In this document: positions 8,245 to 15,719 of the stretch, piece after piece
How the letters are laid out: the number at the start of each line of letters is the position of its first letter
Position numbering within the stretch: the stretch's first letter is position 1
Source: Phycisphaerales bacterium UBA3158
GTDB lineage: Bacteria; Planctomycetota; Phycisphaerae; Phycisphaerales; SM1A02
NCBI GenBank assembly: GCA_002364555.1
Contig: DEYM01000104.1
Location: 1 to 26,561, forward strand
Direction of reading: 5' to 3'
DNA length: 26,561 bases
Translations under genes and position numbers: made by a program
Notes under the pieces: generated by a model
Databases searched by the model: none
What the model was told of the DNA's origin: nothing
What the model saw: only the letters and a program-made list of their open reading frames with translations

Positions 8245-8897
8245 CAGCTTGGATCAGAAACACCGACATGAACGGCGACTTTCTGAACTTCCTTGTAGCC
8301 TTCCTGAGTGGAGGCGATCAACGTCTCCAGACGGTCAACCGCACTGGCTGACTGTCCCTTGAAGACCATGTACGGGAAAAGCGTGATCAGGGCGACGATC
8401 AGCCCGAAGGCCGTCGTCAGAAGCGCCGCCGCAATGCCTCCTGCCACATCCCTGGGATCGGTCAGCGTGGAATCACCACCGAGCAGTTCGAAACTCTGGA
8501 TGATTCCGATGACTGTTCCGAGGATGCCCAGCAACGGCGATGCGGTGATGATGGTCGACATCGCCACCATGAAACGGTTGAACTTACGACTTTCCACATC
8601 GACCACTTCAAGTGCCACCGAATCACCGGCACCATCGTCGATCAGTCGCTTGGCCACCCGTCCGTACGGCGTCTTGTCCTCGCCGATGAGCTGCTGAACC
8701 CGCTTGTTGTCACCCTTTCGGAGTGCCGAATTCATCTCGGACAGCCGACGAAGACTTGCTCGTCCATTGACGGTCAGCCAGAAAAAACACCGTTCTATGA
8801 TCAGGGTCACGCTGCAGATGCTCAAAAGCAGCAGCGGGATCATGACATAGCCACCACGATTCAAAAGTGTGCCGAGGTCTCCGAAGAATTGCTCCAT
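8244..8897 (-). CDS. MotA/TolQ/ExbB proton-channel family protein
   Basis: This is a 217-residue inner-membrane protein of the family that couples proton flow to work at the envelope (TolQ, ExbB, MotA). Three hydrophobic segments are visible: YVMIPLLLLSICSVTLIIE near residues 17-35, then ASPLLGILGTVIGIIQSF, then GGIAAALLTTAFGLIVALIT. The last two carry the family's Gly/Thr-rich pore helices (LGTVIG; ALxTTAxGL), with a cytoplasmic loop between the first and second. The frame extends to 8924, but ATG 8897 (MEQFFGDL) fits the family and lies 7 nt after a TATGAT box. It is followed without a gap by the TraB/GumN gene. No ExbD/TolR partner or TonB is present in the window, so which machine it serves is unknown. 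Confidence 0.88.
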   Translation of the reverse strand: MEQFFGDLGTLLNRGGYVMIPLLLLSICSVTLIIERCFFWLTVNGRASLRRLSEMNSALRKGDNKRVQQLIGEDKTPYGRVAKRLIDDGAGDSVALEVVDVESRKFNRFMVAMSTIITASPLLGILGTVIGIIQSFELLGGDSTLTDPRDVAGGIAAALLTTAFGLIVALITLFPYMVFKGQSASAVDRLETLIASTQEGYKEVQKVAVHVGVSDPS

Positions 8898-8904
8898 GAG
8901 CGGT

Positions 8905-8910
8905 ATCATA
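8905..8910 (-). promoter_or_regulatory. -10-like TATGAT 7 nt before the ExbB-like ATG
   Basis: On the minus strand TATGAT is separated by 7 nt (ACCGCTC) from the ATG at 8897, predicting transcription initiation at the start codon. A weak TTGAGC lies about 19 nt further upstream. No Shine-Dalgarno is present in the gap. Confidence 0.5.
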
Positions 8911-8972
8911 TGGGCCAGAATCATCTGCCGCTCAACCGGCTCCCAATCGAGCCATTTTCAGGATGCGAGACC

Positions 8973-9881
8973 ATGCCAACATCATCAAGTCCATCAGAGG
9001 CGACTCATCCCGGAATGGAAGCCATTTCCAGGCCATCGGCCATGATCCAGAAGTATCTGGAAGACCGTGTTCAATGGTCCCTGCTTCCGGACAATCTGGC
9101 TGAAGCAGCCCGATATGGAACACTCGGTGGAGGAAAGAGAATCCGACCAGTGCTGGTCGTCCTGGCCTGTGAAGCCGCTGGTGGCTCCGCAGAGGACGCC
9201 CTGCCGGCTGCTGCCGCTCTGGAACTGGTTCACTGCTTCAGCCTTGTCCATGACGATCTTCCAGCTCTGGACAACGACTCACTGAGGCGAGGGCAACCCA
9301 CCCTTCATGTACATGCCGGTGAGCCGATGGCGATTCTGGCAGGTGATCTGATGCTGGCGATGGCCTTCGGGGAGCTGGCCAAGATGCCTCTTGAAGCCAA
9401 GCAGATAGCCGCACTGGTCGAGGAGCTGGCAACAGGTACCCGGGATATGGTCGTCGGTCAGGTGTACGACACGCTCGGAGGCCTCCCGGAACATCTTCCC
9501 GAGCTGGAACAACTCCAGATGGTCCATCGCAACAAGACCGGAGCACTGCTCAAGGCAGCCTGTCGAATGGGCGGCATCTCCGCTGGAGCGGACGATCGGA
9601 CACTCCAAGCCCTCTCCACCTTTGGAGAGGCCGTAGGGCTGATGTTCCAAGTAGTCGATGATCTTCTGGATGTGACACAGTCCACGGAACATGTCGGCAA
9701 GGCCACAGGCAAGGACTCGGCCCTAGGAAAACGAACCTATCCGGGCCTGCTGGGCGTGGAAGGATCCGGAAAAGTCGTGGATGAACTCCGTCAGCAGGCC
9801 TGCGAGGCGCTGGAACCCATGAATTTTGAGGATTCCTCTCTCCTAGATCTCTGCTCCTTCATGGCTATTCGGACCAGATAA
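8973..9881 (+). CDS. ispA: Polyprenyl (farnesyl/geranyl) diphosphate synthase
   Basis: This is a trans-prenyltransferase that condenses IPP with allylic diphosphates to make farnesyl or geranylgeranyl diphosphate. The 302-residue protein has GGGKRIRPVL for diphosphate binding, the first Asp-rich motif DDLPALD at residues 94-100 followed by RRGQPT, a GDLMLAMAF segment, the MVHRNKTGALL motif, and the second Asp-rich motif DDLLD at 229-233. The DDxxxxD form of the first motif is typical of bacterial short-chain synthases of the IspA type. Chain length cannot be fixed from sequence alone. The frame opens at 8889; ATG 8973 (MPTSSSPSEA) is the likelier start, although the first 30 residues are poorly conserved. 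It is divergent from the ExbB-like gene and sits 82 nt upstream of dxs, probably co-transcribed with it. Confidence 0.9.
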   Translation: MPTSSSPSEATHPGMEAISRPSAMIQKYLEDRVQWSLLPDNLAEAARYGTLGGGKRIRPVLVVLACEAAGGSAEDALPAAAALELVHCFSLVHDDLPALDNDSLRRGQPTLHVHAGEPMAILAGDLMLAMAFGELAKMPLEAKQIAALVEELATGTRDMVVGQVYDTLGGLPEHLPELEQLQMVHRNKTGALLKAACRMGGISAGADDRTLQALSTFGEAVGLMFQVVDDLLDVTQSTEHVGKATGKDSALGKRTYPGLLGVEGSGKVVDELRQQACEALEPMNFEDSSLLDLCSFMAIRTR

Positions 9882-9963
9882 CCCTACACTTCAATACTAA
9901 ATAAGAGCGGTAGGCATCCGAAGGTCGGATCCTGTCGCCGAGACTGCTGAGGGGCGTTACTCG

Positions 9964-11913
9964 ATGGAACTTCGACTGCTGCCGGGTATCAAAACACCCG
10001 CCGATCTCAAAGCATTGACCGTTGAACAGCTTCCTGAACTGGCCGCTGAGATGCGTCATGCCATCTGTGAACAGGTCAGCCAATCCGGTGGACACCTGGC
10101 TCCGAATCTGGGTGTGGTCGAATTGACGATCGCGCTCCACTACGTCTTTGACTTCGGTCATGACAGGCTCCTCTTCGATGTCGGGCATCAGTGCTATCCG
10201 CACAAGCTGCTCACGGGACGATTCGATCTGCTTCCGAGACTTCGACAGCGAGATGGAATGGCCGGATTCCCCGAACCTCGCGAATCCGAATTCGATCTGT
10301 TCTCCGTCGGACATGCCGGCACCGCGATCTCGACGGCGGTTGGCATGGCTCGCGGCGATCTGGTCAACGGCGATGCCTGTACCCCGGAGAATCCAGATGG
10401 GAGACACGTCGTCTCCATCGTCGGTGATGCCAGCGTGGTCAACGGACTCGCCATGGAGGGACTCAACAACGCCGGGACTCTCGAGCGGCAGTTCCTGGTC
10501 GTTCTCAACGACAACGGCATGAGCATCGCCAAGCCACAAGGTGCTGTCGCCGGCTACTTCGATCGACTGCGTGCCAGCGACACCTATCGTGCCGTCAAGA
10601 GGGCTGCGAAGGACGTCATGGCTCAGCTTCCGGGTGGAACCACTCTTCGCGGAATGTCCCATCGCCTCAGCGAAATGGCCAAGGACGCCCTCTGCGAGGA
10701 CGCCTGGTTCGAGAAGTTCGGCCTGCTCACCATTGGTCCCGTCGATGGGCATGATCTGCCGACTCTCGTCGACATGCTGATGAACATCAAGGATGTCGAC
10801 AGACCCATCGTCCTCCATGCCCACACCATCAAGGGCAAGGGCTACGAATTCGCAGAAGGCGATGCCACCACCTTCCATTCCCCGAAACCATTCGAGGTCA
10901 ACGGCTGTCGCGTCGAACTCAAATCCGGTGGTCGCAGCTTCACCGCTGCCTTCTCCGATGCGCTTGAGACCATGATGGAGAACGACGAGTCAGTTGTCGC
11001 CTGTACCGCAGCCATGCCCGATGGCACGGGCGTCAAGAAGGCGCTCGAGCGTTTCCCTGATCGCACCTGGGATACGGGCATCTGCGAATCACATGCCATG
11101 GACATGATGGCTGGAATGGCCAAGACCGGCCTGAAGCCGTTCTTCGCGGTCTATTCGACCTTCCTCCAGCGAGCCTTCGACCAGGCATTCCAGGAAGTCT
11201 CCCTTCAAGGTCTCCCCGTCAGACTCTGCCTCGACCGAGCCGGACTCGTTGGCGGTGATGGAGCCGTGCATCATGGCTTCTGCGATGTGAGCCTCCTTCG
11301 AGTTCTCCCCGATGCCGCGTTGATCGCCCCCATCGATGAAGCCAGCCTCAAGGCATGCCTGGAATTCATGCGCAACTATGACACCGGCCTGAGCGCGGTT
11401 CGCTATCCAAGAGACGATGTCAGTGATCGCTTCACGGACCAGCCGTGTCCCCCATTCGAACTTGGCAGAGCACGAGGCCTTCGAGTGCATGACTCACCCG
11501 ATCTGGCCATTCTCGGCTTCGGCGTCATGACCCTGACCGCCATGGATGCCGCCGAGGCTGTCGCCGATGAATTCACGGTCGACGTCTACGACGGCCGATT
11601 CGCCAAGCCTGTGGATCGAGATCTGATCAAGGGCCTCCTGGAACGTCAGATTCCGATCATCACGATCGAGGATCACGGTATCCACGGTGGCTTCGGTGCC
11701 GCCGTTCTGGAAGCTGCTTCCGAGATGAATCTCGATGCTGGACTTGTGCACCGCATGGCGTTGCCTGATGCATGGATCTATCAGGGATCCAGAAATGGCC
11801 AGCTCGAGGAAGCCGGCCTTGACTGCAACAGCGTCATCGAGACGATCAAATCCAGTATCAAGAGTCAGACCAAGTCTTCACGAGCGGATCAGGTCGTCAC
11901 TTCACCTCGCTGA
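9964..11913 (+). CDS. dxs: 1-deoxy-D-xylulose-5-phosphate synthase
   Basis: DXS makes DXP from pyruvate and glyceraldehyde 3-phosphate with thiamine diphosphate, the committed step of the MEP pathway. The 649-residue protein has all three transketolase-like domains. Landmarks are SGGHLAPNLGVVELT, DVGHQCYPHKLLTGR, the ThDP motif starting GDASVVNG (Gly154-Asp155-Ala156), VLNDNGMSI, the catalytic-glutamate region ICESHAMDMMAGMA, FLQRAFDQ, RAGLVGGDGAVHHG and VRYPRDD. Usual length is 620-650. The third residue of the GDG motif is Ala rather than Gly, which is unusual but does not remove the metal-binding Asp. GAGGGG lies about 10 nt upstream of ATG 9964. ispA is directly upstream, and the amidotransferase starts 7 nt after the stop. 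The name is secure. Confidence 0.96.
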   Translation: MELRLLPGIKTPADLKALTVEQLPELAAEMRHAICEQVSQSGGHLAPNLGVVELTIALHYVFDFGHDRLLFDVGHQCYPHKLLTGRFDLLPRLRQRDGMAGFPEPRESEFDLFSVGHAGTAISTAVGMARGDLVNGDACTPENPDGRHVVSIVGDASVVNGLAMEGLNNAGTLERQFLVVLNDNGMSIAKPQGAVAGYFDRLRASDTYRAVKRAAKDVMAQLPGGTTLRGMSHRLSEMAKDALCEDAWFEKFGLLTIGPVDGHDLPTLVDMLMNIKDVDRPIVLHAHTIKGKGYEFAEGDATTFHSPKPFEVNGCRVELKSGGRSFTAAFSDALETMMENDESVVACTAAMPDGTGVKKALERFPDRTWDTGICESHAMDMMAGMAKTGLKPFFAVYSTFLQRAFDQAFQEVSLQGLPVRLCLDRAGLVGGDGAVHHGFCDVSLLRVLPDAALIAPIDEASLKACLEFMRNYDTGLSAVRYPRDDVSDRFTDQPCPPFELGRARGLRVHDSPDLAILGFGVMTLTAMDAAEAVADEFTVDVYDGRFAKPVDRDLIKGLLERQIPIITIEDHGIHGGFGAAVLEAASEMNLDAGLVHRMALPDAWIYQGSRNGQLEEAGLDCNSVIETIKSSIKSQTKSSRADQVVTSPR

Positions 11914-11920
11914 GAACATC

Positions 11921-12673
11921 ATGCCAATTCTCGTATTAGAACACTCGGACCGTTGCCGTTGCGCTCGACTGGCCGCCATCCTTCGTGATCATGGTCATGT
12001 TCTCGATGTCCGTCGACTCCATGACGGGGATTCGATTCCACAGGAACTCGATGAAATCGATGGTGTCATCAGCATGGGCGGCCCCATGTCGCCACAGGAC
12101 GAGCACCAACCGTGGCTGGAGGCTGAATTGAAGTTCCTTGCCAGGGCAGCCTCGATGGACCTGCCTGTTCTTGGCATTTGCCTGGGTTGCCAGCTTCTGG
12201 CCCGAGCCCTCGGTGGAGAAGTCGGCCCGAGACCCGCCGGCCCAAGACTTGGCTGGGATCAGATCGATCTCACACCCGATGGACGGGAAGATCGCCTCTT
12301 CGCGGGACTTCCATGGAAATGGAACACCGCCCACTGGAATACCTGGCAGGTCTCCACACTTCCGGAGGATGCCTGCCTGCTTGCCACCGGCAGCGATGGC
12401 GATGTCCAGGCATGGAAGGCAGGCGTGAGGGTCTACGGACTTCAGTTCCATCCCGAGATCAATGAAGACACCATGCAGAACTGGATCGATGATGAACCCC
12501 AGGCTCTGGCTGATGTCGGACAGAACGCGGCGGCTCTCATGGAGCAGACCCGCTCGGAATGGAGCAGCTTCGAGAGACTCACTGAACGGATGTTCAAGGC
12601 ATGCGCGATGCTCCTGTTCCCGCTGGAACAGCGGACGCTGGGAACCGGCATCATCCCCGACATCCATCACTGA
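11921..12673 (+). CDS. Class I glutamine amidotransferase (GMP-synthase-like GATase domain)
   Basis: This is a free-standing 250-residue GATase1 domain protein, expected to hydrolyse glutamine or a gamma-glutamyl bond. It has VISMGGPMSPQDEH, the nucleophile elbow LGICLGCQLLA with Cys87, and the catalytic pair His177/Glu179 in GLQFHPEI, so the triad is complete. The C-terminal 60 residues are extra compared with the bare domain and are helical by composition. The frame extends back into dxs, but ATG 11921 (MPILVLEHSD) is the family start, 7 nt after the dxs stop, so the two are probably co-transcribed. No synthetase partner (such as GuaA) is adjacent, so it may act alone, as some gamma-glutamyl hydrolases do. 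The specific substrate cannot be named. It converges on the methyltransferase with 15 nt between stops. Confidence 0.87.
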   Translation: MPILVLEHSDRCRCARLAAILRDHGHVLDVRRLHDGDSIPQELDEIDGVISMGGPMSPQDEHQPWLEAELKFLARAASMDLPVLGICLGCQLLARALGGEVGPRPAGPRLGWDQIDLTPDGREDRLFAGLPWKWNTAHWNTWQVSTLPEDACLLATGSDGDVQAWKAGVRVYGLQFHPEINEDTMQNWIDDEPQALADVGQNAAALMEQTRSEWSSFERLTERMFKACAMLLFPLEQRTLGTGIIPDIHH

Positions 12674-12688
12674 TCTGCCAGCCGTACG

Positions 12689-13321
12689 TCAATCCTTCAG
12701 GATCGCGATGGTGGCATCATGCCCATCGAGGTAGTCCTGTCGAAAGGCCACTCGGCTGCTCACCCGCATCGAACGTTCAATCCACCGTACGGTATTGAAA
12801 CGTCTTGCCGGACTCAGATCCTTCTTCTCGAAGCGTGCGTGGGCACGATCCGAGAGGAAATTGAACACCACACCGACCGCCGATGATTCATAGGCCGCCA
12901 TCACGAGCTTCCATGCCATGCGTGGCGGAATCGTGTTGAGAGTCCCCGAGATGAAACACACATCGGGACTCCACTTCCTGAGAATGTCGTGATCGGACAC
13001 GAGATCCGCCGCCAGAAAGGTCGTGTCATCAGCGTCATGATTCCTGACAGCAAGTTCGATCATCTCTGGCTGGGCGTCGATTCCCAGGAAGGAGACGGGC
13101 TGGACACCACGACTTTCAAGATGGGTGACCAGATCGCCGGGGCCGCATCCGAGGTCCGCGAGACGAATTCCCGAAAAATCCACCAGACTCATGGCCACAT
13201 CGAATCTCAACGACTGTGAAGCGGGATTCTGCCACAGCGTGGCCTTGAATCCAGGGCCGAACCGACTCATGGCTTCGTTGTATGGATGCAGATAGGCAGG
13301 CGTTTTTCGTTGCTTGGCCAT
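12689..13321 (-). CDS. SAM-dependent class I methyltransferase
   Basis: This is a 210-residue Rossmann-fold methyltransferase. Motif I is DLGCGPGD at residues 56-63, motif II is LGIDAQPEMIELA, and the post-motif strand reads TTFLAADL followed by DVCFISGTLN. The substrate is not evident; the NPASQSLRFDVAM segment before motif I and the FNFLSDRA segment after it resemble uncharacterised small-molecule methyltransferases. The frame reaches 13426, but ATG 13321 (MAKQRKTPAYLHP) is chosen because a TAGGAT box lies exactly 7 nt upstream of it. It is divergent from the thioesterase, with a 98-nt spacer, and convergent with the amidotransferase. The fold is certain; the function is unknown. Confidence 0.85.
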   Translation of the reverse strand: MAKQRKTPAYLHPYNEAMSRFGPGFKATLWQNPASQSLRFDVAMSLVDFSGIRLADLGCGPGDLVTHLESRGVQPVSFLGIDAQPEMIELAVRNHDADDTTFLAADLVSDHDILRKWSPDVCFISGTLNTIPPRMAWKLVMAAYESSAVGVVFNFLSDRAHARFEKKDLSPARRFNTVRWIERSMRVSSRVAFRQDYLDGHDATIAILKD

Positions 13322-13328
13322 GCCCCAC

Positions 13329-13334
13329 ATCCTA
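13329..13334 (-). promoter_or_regulatory. -10-like TAGGAT 7 nt before the methyltransferase ATG
   Basis: On the minus strand TAGGAT, then 7 nt (GTGGGGC), then ATG at 13321. The geometry matches the boxes before ispG and the ExbB-like gene and would give a leaderless message. Confidence 0.45.
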
Positions 13335-13419
13335 CGTCCCAGTCGCCCGCTTGTATGCCCGAACCAGCGAAGGCGTCTCTCCCCTTGTGATCCGACGCCT
13401 GTGGGAGGATGATGCAACC

Positions 13420-13836
13420 ATGCCACAGCATGAATCAGAGAATCTCGCCCTCAGAGTCCAGATGATGCCCAAGGACACGAATCCGCTGGGAACGGTTTTC
13501 GGTGGAGTGATCCTCTCCCTGATCGACCAGGCTGGATTCGATGAGGCGAGAAACCATGGCCGGCATCGATGGGTGACGGTCGCCTTCAGAGGTGTTGAAT
13601 TCAAGAAACCGGTGTATGTCGGGGACAGGGTCAGTCTCTATGCCCGCACGATCCGAGCGGGGAATTCTTCGATTGAAATCGGCGTGCGAGTGGAAGCTCA
13701 TCGCTTCCAGTCGGATGAGATCGCCGAGGTCACCAGTGGTGAGCTGACGATGGTCAGTGTTGATTCCCAAGGCAACAGCATTTCTCATAATCTTCCTGCC
13801 ACATTGACTTCGAACGAAGACCGCGAGCTGCCGTGA
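13420..13836 (+). CDS. Acyl-CoA thioesterase (hotdog fold, YciA-like)
   Basis: This is a 138-residue single hotdog-domain protein expected to hydrolyse acyl-CoA to free acid and CoA. The segment MPKDTNPLGTVFGGVILSLIDQAGFDEA matches the YciA/ACOT signature, including the catalytic Asp in the long helix and the preceding GGxxLSLID turn. WVTVAFRGVEFKKPVYVGD supplies the next strands. Length is normal for YciA-type proteins. The frame opens at 13282 but would then overlap the divergent methyltransferase; ATG 13420 has GGGAGG about 11 nt upstream. Its stop overlaps the GTG of purN (GTGA), so the two are translationally coupled. The acyl specificity is not readable. Confidence 0.87.
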   Translation: MPQHESENLALRVQMMPKDTNPLGTVFGGVILSLIDQAGFDEARNHGRHRWVTVAFRGVEFKKPVYVGDRVSLYARTIRAGNSSIEIGVRVEAHRFQSDEIAEVTSGELTMVSVDSQGNSISHNLPATLTSNEDRELP

Positions 13837-14465
13837 CACCATCCATCAGAATTGCGGCGCTCATCAGCGGAGGAGGACGAACCGTCTGCAATCTCCAGGA
13901 TGAGATAGTCAAGGGAAACGTCGATGCCACGATTGTGCGTGTCATCGCTTCCAAGGAGGGCATCAGCGGCATTGAACGCGTGAGAGACCTCGGGCTGGAT
14001 GTCCATGTTCCCGGGAGCAGCGACTACGAACGGGATCTGACCCAACTCGTCGAGTCATGCCAGCCCGACCTCATATGCCTATGCGGCTATCTGAGAAAAC
14101 TCTCCCTCCAGCCGACCTGGCACGGCCGGGTGATCAACATTCATCCATCACTGCTTCCCAGGCATGGCGGCAGAGGCATGTACGGAATGAACGTACACGA
14201 GGCGGCCATCGAATCTGAAGCCGAGTTCTCCGGATGCACGGTGCACTTCGTGGACGACCAGTACGATCATGGCCCGATCCTCCTCCAACGCAGCTGCCGG
14301 ATCAGGTCTGATGACACGGCCGAGACTCTGGCCGCCAGGGTGTTCCAGCAGGAATGCATCGCGCTGCCTCGAGCCATCGACATGATCGCCCGCCGAAAAG
14401 CCTCCATCGTTGATGGACGGGTGAAAATCACTGCAGCCTGTGAGGTCGGCCGAGGCAGCCTATGA
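13833..14465 (+). CDS. purN: Phosphoribosylglycinamide formyltransferase (10-formyl-THF dependent)
   Basis: PurN formylates GAR in de novo purine synthesis. The 210-residue protein begins with IRIAALISGGGRTVCNLQD, where GGGRT replaces the more common G(S/N)GSN phosphate loop. The catalytic set is Asn102 and His104 in VINIHPSLLPRHGGRGMYG and Asp145 in QYDHGPILLQ, matching Asn106, His108 and Asp144 of the E. coli enzyme. The GGRGMYGMNVHEA segment is typical of one bacterial PurN branch. The start is GTG at 13833, overlapping the thioesterase stop by 4 bp; no better ATG exists before the first strand. The stop lies inside a TATGAT that may serve the next gene. No other purine gene is nearby. Confidence 0.93.
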   Translation: MTPSIRIAALISGGGRTVCNLQDEIVKGNVDATIVRVIASKEGISGIERVRDLGLDVHVPGSSDYERDLTQLVESCQPDLICLCGYLRKLSLQPTWHGRVINIHPSLLPRHGGRGMYGMNVHEAAIESEAEFSGCTVHFVDDQYDHGPILLQRSCRIRSDDTAETLAARVFQQECIALPRAIDMIARRKASIVDGRVKITAACEVGRGSL

Positions 14466-14466
14466 T
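14461..14466 (+). promoter_or_regulatory. -10-like TATGAT at the purN/DUF502 junction
   Basis: TATGAT overlaps the purN stop codon and lies 6 nt before an in-frame GTG at 14473 of the DUF502 frame. It could give the membrane protein its own leaderless transcript starting at that GTG, in addition to read-through from purN. No strong -35 hexamer is seen. Confidence 0.4.
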
Positions 14467-14502
14467 GACCATGTGCCAAGCAAACCGGTGAAATCAAATG
14501 CC

Positions 14503-15354
14503 ATGGGTCACTTCCAGCGGTTCTTCCTGAGAGGACTCGCCGTGGTCCTGCCGGCCACCCTGACCCTGTGGGTGCTCGTCCAGGCCTACCTCTGGATTGA
14601 TCGATCGATTGCTCAGCCAATCAACAAGTTCATCCAGTATCTGATCGTCCAACTGTTCTGGGCGTGGCCTCAGATCGGATCATGGTTCGGGCTGTCGCCT
14701 TCCAGCGAGGAAATGGACACGCTTCGAGTCGGGGCGGACATGTCAGCCACCGACACCACCCGTGATGTGGAACTCGTGTTCAACTATCAGGAGGCCATCG
14801 TCACTGGATGGTGGAATGATTACTTCCTCGTCAGGATGATCGGCATCGTGGTGGCCATCACCGCCGTCTATGTCGCCGGCAGACTTGTCGGTGGACTGGT
14901 CGGCAGATGGGCCTATCGATGGTTCGAGCGTTTCCTCACGTCACTTCCTGTGATCAAGAAGATCTACGCCTGGATCAAGCAGATAGTCGATTTCCTCTTC
15001 AACAACCAGGAACAGGCCATGAAATTCAATCGGGTCGTGGCGGTCGAGTACCCACGACGCGGAATATGGTCAGTTGGTTTCCAGACCGGTGAGTCGATGA
15101 AGAGCATCCGCCCCAAATCCGGAAATTCAATCACCGTATTCATACCCAGTTCGCCCACGCCCTTCACGGGATACACGGTGACCATACCGCGGGATGATGT
15201 GATCGATCTGCCGATTTCCGTCGAGGAGGCGATCGGTTTCGCCATCAGCGGAGGTGTGCTTCGACCACCCTCCCAGCGAGTACCGGCTCTGCAGGAGAAC
15301 AAGGAAGATCCCTGGAGCAGGCACGAGGCGGACGATCGCCAGGAATCCGAGTAA
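14503..15354 (+). CDS. DUF502-family membrane protein
   Basis: This is a 283-residue inner-membrane protein of the DUF502 family, whose function is not established. The N-terminus MGHFQRFFLRGLAVVLPATL leads into a first hydrophobic helix ending LTLWVLV, a loop of about 80 residues, a second helix (MIGIVVAITAVYVAGRLVGG), and then the conserved FLTSLPVIKKIYAWIKQIVDF block. Next come VVAVEYPRRGIWSVGFQTG, VFIPSSPTPFTGY and a valine-rich strand before the charged tail. These are the family's diagnostic blocks in order. ATG 14503 matches the family N-terminus. GTG 14473, 6 nt after a TATGAT box, is an in-frame alternative that adds 10 residues. It follows purN by a short gap and precedes hpf by 44 nt. 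Confidence 0.87.
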   Translation: MGHFQRFFLRGLAVVLPATLTLWVLVQAYLWIDRSIAQPINKFIQYLIVQLFWAWPQIGSWFGLSPSSEEMDTLRVGADMSATDTTRDVELVFNYQEAIVTGWWNDYFLVRMIGIVVAITAVYVAGRLVGGLVGRWAYRWFERFLTSLPVIKKIYAWIKQIVDFLFNNQEQAMKFNRVVAVEYPRRGIWSVGFQTGESMKSIRPKSGNSITVFIPSSPTPFTGYTVTIPRDDVIDLPISVEEAIGFAISGGVLRPPSQRVPALQENKEDPWSRHEADDRQESE

Positions 15355-15398
15355 GAAGAGAACCCAATCGTTCCAATTGTTGATTTGAGGAGAAGTTC

Positions 15399-15695
15399 AT
15401 GAACATCAATGTCACCCATCGCCATGGCTCGGTCGACGAAGCCATCGAATCGCATGCCCGATCCAAAGCCGAAGGGCTCTCCAAGTATTACGACCGACTC
15501 GATTCGGCCGAGATCATCTTCGATCACACCCGTAATCTCCAGGAAATCGAGATAATCATCAAGGTCCAACACGGCGAAGACATCATCGCGACAGGTTCCT
15601 CCGAAGAGCTTCGAACTGCCGTTGATCAATGCATGGATCGAGCCATCCGACAGCTCACTGATCTCAAGAGTAAACTGAGAGACGACAAACACTAG
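15399..15695 (+). CDS. hpf: Ribosome hibernation promoting factor, short form
   Basis: HPF binds the 30S decoding centre in stationary phase and promotes inactive ribosome dimers or stabilises idle ribosomes. The 98-residue protein MNINVTHRHGSVDEAIESHA, followed by KYYDRLDSAEIIFDHTRN, matches the S30AE/RaiA alpha-beta fold, with an acidic-basic helix near the end (AVDQCMDRAIRQLTDLKSKL). It is the short type, lacking the C-terminal dimerisation domain of long HPF. ATG 15399 has an excellent GAGGAG Shine-Dalgarno about 7 nt upstream, in contrast to the leaderless-looking genes elsewhere. It is followed by ptsN (24 nt) and ptsH, an order resembling hpf-ptsN in proteobacterial rpoN operons, but without rpoN here. 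Confidence 0.94.
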   Translation: MNINVTHRHGSVDEAIESHARSKAEGLSKYYDRLDSAEIIFDHTRNLQEIEIIIKVQHGEDIIATGSSEELRTAVDQCMDRAIRQLTDLKSKLRDDKH

Positions 15696-15719
15696 CGCCA
15701 ACCCCGTGGAAACAACTGC

